Positions 60,781 through 64,000 of a stretch of DNA of 64,000 nt are shown piece after piece (the first letter of the stretch is position 1; each line of letters opens with the position of its first letter). Under the pieces are notes generated by a model, which saw nothing but the letters and a program-made list of their open reading frames with translations, did not search any database and had not been told where the DNA came from. The stretch is from the NCBI RefSeq assembly GCF_042432825.1, contig NZ_JBHLWN010000025.1:1-64000 (forward strand), written 5' to 3'. The translations under genes were made by a program, and so were the position numbers. This DNA is from Gordoniibacillus chartarius (GTDB lineage: Bacteria; Bacillota; Bacilli; Paenibacillales; NBRC-103111).

Positions 60781-62336
60781 ACGGAACGCTGCTGATCGTC
60801 GAGGACCAATCGTATTTCCGCAAGGGTATTCGCAAAATGATCGAGGACCATCCCATCGGCTGGACCGTCGTCGGAGAAGCGGAGAATGGCAAGGAGGCGC
60901 TGGAGCTTATTCATCACAGGCGGCCGGATCTCATTCTTACCGACATCAGAATGCCGGCGATGGACGGGATTGAGCTGGCCGAGTATATTCACCGGAACAA
61001 GCTTGGTATTGATTTGATTATTTTGACGGGGTACGAAGATTTCAGCTATGCGCAAGCGGCGCTTCGTTACGGGGCGATCGATTTCTTGCTCAAGCCGTGC
61101 GACGAAGAGACGCTGATCCAAGTACTGCAGAAGGCGTACGGGCATGTTTCTGGCAAGCGTAAGGAGTTGCAGCGAATGAAAGCGGCGGAGAAGGCGAACG
61201 AGGAAGCGCTGCTGCGGGCGTTCATGCTGCGGCTGCCGCAACAAGCGGCAGACCTGGGAATGCTGACGGATCGCTTGCTGCATCGTCATCTAATGCTCGT
61301 TATAGTGAACAGCTTCTTCCCGGCCGGAAAGCGATACGAGCCGCAGGATATCGGGCTGCTGCAATTCGCTATGTTCAACATTATTTCCGAGCTCATGGTT
61401 CAAGGCGGATTCAGCTTTCAATCGATCCCGCTCGAATATGACCAATTCGCCTTGATCATCGAAGAGGGAGAGGCCAGCGTGCTCGCTGCAAGCGTCGAAC
61501 AGCAAATCCGGAGCTGCTTAGGCATACAGGTTACCGCTGCCACGTTCGGACCGATACGGAAGACGGACGATGTGCGGGAAGCATACGAACGGATACGCGG
61601 CAACGCGCCTTACGGTCCGGCTGCGGCAGCATACCGCTTCGGCGCCGGCACGATGCCGCCTGGTTTGAGCAGGGAGGGAATCCCGTCGAAGGTGAAGGAG
61701 CTGCAGACGCAGCTCACCTCCGATATTGCGCTCGGCCGTCCCGATCAGCTGAGCAGGACTTTGGGCGCAGCAATCGAACGAATCGCGGCACTGCCGCTCG
61801 AAGACGCGAAGCTGGAAACGGCGGCGCTTGTTCTCGCGCTGAACGGCGCGGCGAAGCAATCGCTCGAAATGCGGGAGGAAGCGGCGGCGGCTTCACTCAG
61901 TGCCGTATTCGAACGTCTGCAGAGTGTCAAGACGACGGCAGAGGCGACGGATATGGCAAGCCAATGCAGCGCTGCGTTCGCAGCCGAGTACGACAGATGG
62001 AGGGCAAGCAAAAATCACAATATCGTCGGCAAGCTGCTCGACTATTTGGACCGGCACTATATGGAATCGTGTACGTTAACGGAGACGGCGGCCCGCTTCC
62101 ATATCAGTACGGCGTACCTTAGCAAGCTGTTCAAGAAGGAGACCGGCGACAACTTTAGCAGCTACGTCACCAAGCTGCGCATGCGGAAAGCCGCGGCGCT
62201 TCTGCTCAATACGGATATGAAAGTGTTTGAGATCGCGCAAGCCATCGGTTATGACGACCCGAATTATTTTACGAATGTATTCCGCATGATCCATCAGTTG
62301 TCGCCGAGCGAATACCGTAAGCAGCACAAACCATAA
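60777..62336 (+). CDS. AraC-type response regulator (YesN family)
   Basis: A 519-residue regulator. The receiver domain has IVEDQ and D56 in LILTDIRMPAMDG. The middle region is poorly conserved, and the C-terminal AraC domain reads CTLTETAARFHISTAYLSKLFKKETG and MKVFEIAQAIGYDDPNYFTNVFRMIHQLSPSEYRK. Directly after its stop come a terminator and a remarkable 52-bp tandem array. Confidence 0.95.
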   Translation: MNGTLLIVEDQSYFRKGIRKMIEDHPIGWTVVGEAENGKEALELIHHRRPDLILTDIRMPAMDGIELAEYIHRNKLGIDLIILTGYEDFSYAQAALRYGAIDFLLKPCDEETLIQVLQKAYGHVSGKRKELQRMKAAEKANEEALLRAFMLRLPQQAADLGMLTDRLLHRHLMLVIVNSFFPAGKRYEPQDIGLLQFAMFNIISELMVQGGFSFQSIPLEYDQFALIIEEGEASVLAASVEQQIRSCLGIQVTAATFGPIRKTDDVREAYERIRGNAPYGPAAAAYRFGAGTMPPGLSREGIPSKVKELQTQLTSDIALGRPDQLSRTLGAAIERIAALPLEDAKLETAALVLALNGAAKQSLEMREEAAAASLSAVFERLQSVKTTAEATDMASQCSAAFAAEYDRWRASKNHNIVGKLLDYLDRHYMESCTLTETAARFHISTAYLSKLFKKETGDNFSSYVTKLRMRKAAALLLNTDMKVFEIAQAIGYDDPNYFTNVFRMIHQLSPSEYRKQHKP

Positions 62337-62346
62337 TGCGCCGCAG

Positions 62347-62376
62347 CCGTCCTGCCGTCCGGCAGGGCGGTTTCTT
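62347..62376 (+). terminator. Intrinsic terminator after the regulator gene
   Basis: CCGTCCTGCC (62347-62356), GTCC loop, GGCAGGGCGG (62361-62370), then TTTCTTT. Confidence 0.85.
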
Positions 62377-62417
62377 TGTGCGCATGGCAGCGCGATGACG
62401 CTGGAGCGTCGCAAGAC

Positions 62418-63202
62418 GGCCCCAAATGGGCCGTCCTCTCGGCGCGGTGCCGACGGAGTGACGCAATACGGCCCCAACCGGGCCGTCCTCTCGGCGCGAC
62501 GCCGCCGGAGCGACGCAAGACGGCCCCAAATGGGCCGTCCTCTCGGCGCGGTGCCGACGGAGTGACGCAATACGGCCCCAACCGGGCCGTCCTCTCGGCG
62601 CAACGCCGCCGGAGCGACGCAAGACGGCCCCAAACGGGCCGTCCTCCCGGCGCGACACCGCCGGAGTGACGCAAGACGGCCCCAAACGGGCCGTCCTCCC
62701 GGCGTTACGCCGCCGGAGCGACGGAAGACGGCCCCAACCGGGCCGTCCTCCCGGCGCGGTGTCGCCGGAGTGACGCAAGACGGCCCCAATCGGGCCGTCT
62801 TCTCAGCGCGACGCCGCCGGAGCGACGCAAGACGGCCCCAAATGGGCCGTCCTCCCGGCGCTACGCCGCTGGAGCGACGCAAGACGGCCCCAAATGGGCC
62901 GTCTTCCCGGCGCGACGCCGCCAGATCGTCGCAAAACGGCCCCAAACGGGCCGTCCTCTCGGCGCGACGCCGATGGAGCGACGCAAAACGGCCCCAAACG
63001 GGCCGTCTTTTCAGCGCGGCTCCGCCGGAGTGACGCAAAACGGCCCCAAACGGGCCGTCTTTTCAGCGCGACTCCGCCGGAGTGACGCAAAACGGCCCCA
63101 AACGGGCCGTCTTCTCAGCGCGACGCCGCCGGAGTGACGCAAGACGGCCCCAAACGGGCCGTCCTCCCGGCGCGACGCCGCCAGATCGTCGCAAAACGGC
63201 CC
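62418..63202. repeat. Tandem array of 15 palindromic 52-bp units
   Basis: GGCCCC recurs at exactly 52-bp steps from 62418 to 63146 (15 units) with a truncated sixteenth at 63198. Each unit has a hairpin ACGGCCC-loop-GGGCCGT, followed by a second potential hairpin CGGCGCGACGCCG and GGAGYGACGCAA. Loop variants are CAAAT, CAACC, CAAAC and CAATC. Several units near the right end read AAAACGGCCC ... GGGCCGTCTTTT, like an intrinsic terminator. Units have no stop codons in most frames, giving long false reading frames on both strands. It lies between a response regulator and an ABC permease gene. Confidence 0.95.
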
Positions 63203-63331
63203 GATCGCAACGTGAACATGACAAATAATTCTAGATTCCGGTCATGGAATTCAAGGAAAACCCGGACGGAGACGCGGTATGATGAAGGCACGACCGGACA
63301 ACATTTTCCCATAATCAACGAGGTGATCAAC
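63203..63331 (+). other. Promoter region before the partial permease
   Basis: 129 bp between the end of the array and the permease start. TATGAT (63278-63283) is a possible -10 box without a standard -35 partner. GAGGTGATC is the ribosome binding site of the next gene. Confidence 0.4.
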
Positions 63332-64000
63332 ATGGCCGTACCTGCCGGCGGCGCAACCCGCGAAACGGCGCATTACCTTACGGGGCGTTCCCGTGCGAAG
63401 GCCGGACGAACGAAGCGAAACATCCCGCTGTATCTCATGTTTTTGCCCGGCATTTTGTTTTATCTGCTGTTCAAGTACTATCCGATGGGCGGAATTGTAA
63501 TCGCATTCAAGGATTACAACTTGTACGACGGAATTTTGAACAGCCCGTGGGTCGGCTTCGATAACTTCCGCACCTTGTTCAATCAGCCGCAGACGCTGAA
63601 CGTGATCCAAAATACGCTGCTGCTCAGCGTGCTCGGCATCGCGGCCGGCTTTCCCGCCCCGATCGCACTGGCCGTTATGCTGAACGAAGTTCGCCGCATG
63701 TGGTTTAAGAAGTCCGTTCAAACGCTCGTCTATTTGCCTCATTTCTTTTCATGGGTCATCGTGTCCGGCATTGTGCTGGAACTATTCTCGCAGGAATCCG
63801 GCGTCATCAACCATTGGATTCGGCAGTTCGCGGGCGAACCGTACCCGTTTCTTTATAAACCGATTTCGTGGATCATGATTTTCATCGGTTCGGGCATCTG
63901 GAAGGAGATGGGCTTCGCTGCGATCATTTATTTAGCCGCCCTCACCGCGATCGATCCGCATCTGTACGAGTCGTCCGCCATCGATGGAGCGAGCAAATGG
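63332..64000 (+). CDS. ABC transporter permease, LplB/YteP type (5' part, cut by window end)
   Basis: 223 codons are visible, running to the last base without a stop. After a basic N-terminal extension of about 30 residues comes NIPLYLMFLPGILFYLLFKYYPMGGIVIAFKDYN, then VGFDNFRTLFNQPQTLNVIQNTLLLS and MLNEVRRMWFKKSVQTLVYLPHFFSWVIV, all LplB-type. The fragment ends inside the EAA loop (IDPHLYESSAIDGASKW). ATG 63332 has GAGGTGATC 5 nt upstream. Partner permease and binding-protein genes would be expected just beyond the window. Confidence 0.92.
   Translation, partial: MAVPAGGATRETAHYLTGRSRAKAGRTKRNIPLYLMFLPGILFYLLFKYYPMGGIVIAFKDYNLYDGILNSPWVGFDNFRTLFNQPQTLNVIQNTLLLSVLGIAAGFPAPIALAVMLNEVRRMWFKKSVQTLVYLPHFFSWVIVSGIVLELFSQESGVINHWIRQFAGEPYPFLYKPISWIMIFIGSGIWKEMGFAAIIYLAALTAIDPHLYESSAIDGASKW

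Noticed and set aside
62076..63038. Long minus-strand reading frame of about 320 codons, and similar frames on both strands through the array
   Set aside because: They exist only because the 52-bp unit lacks stop codons; the translation is a low-complexity Arg/Gly-rich repeat, has no ribosome binding site, and partly overlaps the regulator gene antisense.
62418..63202. CRISPR array
   Set aside because: Units are contiguous with no unique spacers, there is no leader, and no cas genes are nearby.

Overview
The window is chromosomal DNA of a spore-forming Firmicute, most probably a Paenibacillus or close relative. Three things point there: two GerA/GerB/GerC-type spore germination operons, several YesM/YesN-type sensor kinase and AraC-type response regulator pairs driving sugar ABC transporters, and a large pectin and rhamnogalacturonan (RG) utilisation locus. 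Ribosome binding sites are strong GGAGG-type, GTG and TTG starts are common, and most genes look moderately GC-rich. The species assignment is inference from gene families only.

Layout. 1-261: end of an IS3-family element (orfA, minus strand). 371-1078: small glycosyltransferase. 1232-5237: first germination operon (A, C, small D, B). 5345-7628: TetR regulator divergent from a class C beta-lactamase-fold serine hydrolase, with paired operators. 7744-8871: glycerate kinase. 8954-10303: MATE exporter. 10482-12102: second TetR regulator and an NAD-dependent epimerase-like target with clear operators. 12316-15204: surface-glycan genes (GT-D, nucleotide-sugar dehydrogenase, GT2). 15460-23105: ROK kinase, sugar ABC transporter (binding protein and two permeases), sensor kinase and regulator. 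23222-26971: second germination operon (A, B, C). 27070-36409: kinase/regulator, two tandem paralogous binding proteins, two permeases and a GH105 hydrolase. 37158-46504: LplB/LplC/LplA-type transporter, YesS-type membrane AraC regulator, exo-RG-lyase-family protein (YetA type) and YesU-type protein. 46561-49836: divergent GH42 beta-galactosidase and SGNH (RG acetylesterase-type) esterase. 50311-54261: two secreted pectate lyases (PL9 and PL1) sharing the same N-terminal module. 54464-58544: methyltransferase, RMD1-family membrane protein, MerR regulator with a carboxymuconolactone-decarboxylase-family protein, and a low-GC DUF4259-like gene. 59005-62336: third kinase/regulator pair. 62418-63202: an exact 52-bp tandem array of palindromic units. 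63332-64000: start of another LplB-type permease, cut by the window edge.

How the parts fit. Secreted PL9 and PL1 lyases would cut homogalacturonan or pectin outside the cell. The ABC systems import the oligosaccharides; none has its own ATPase gene here, so a shared MsmX-type ATPase encoded elsewhere is presumed. GH105, the YetA-type lyase, the SGNH esterase and GH42 all lack signal peptides and would finish degradation in the cytoplasm. This mirrors the yes/yte/lpl loci of Bacillus subtilis, but an extracellular RG endolyase (YesW type) is not present in the window.

Most notable non-coding signals: the 15-unit 52-bp palindromic array; a 31-bp element set exactly 20 nt upstream of the -10 box at three promoters of the 27-36 kb module; intrinsic terminators after each of the two tandem binding-protein genes; well-resolved operator and promoter architectures for two TetR regulators and one MerR regulator, the last apparently giving a leaderless transcript.
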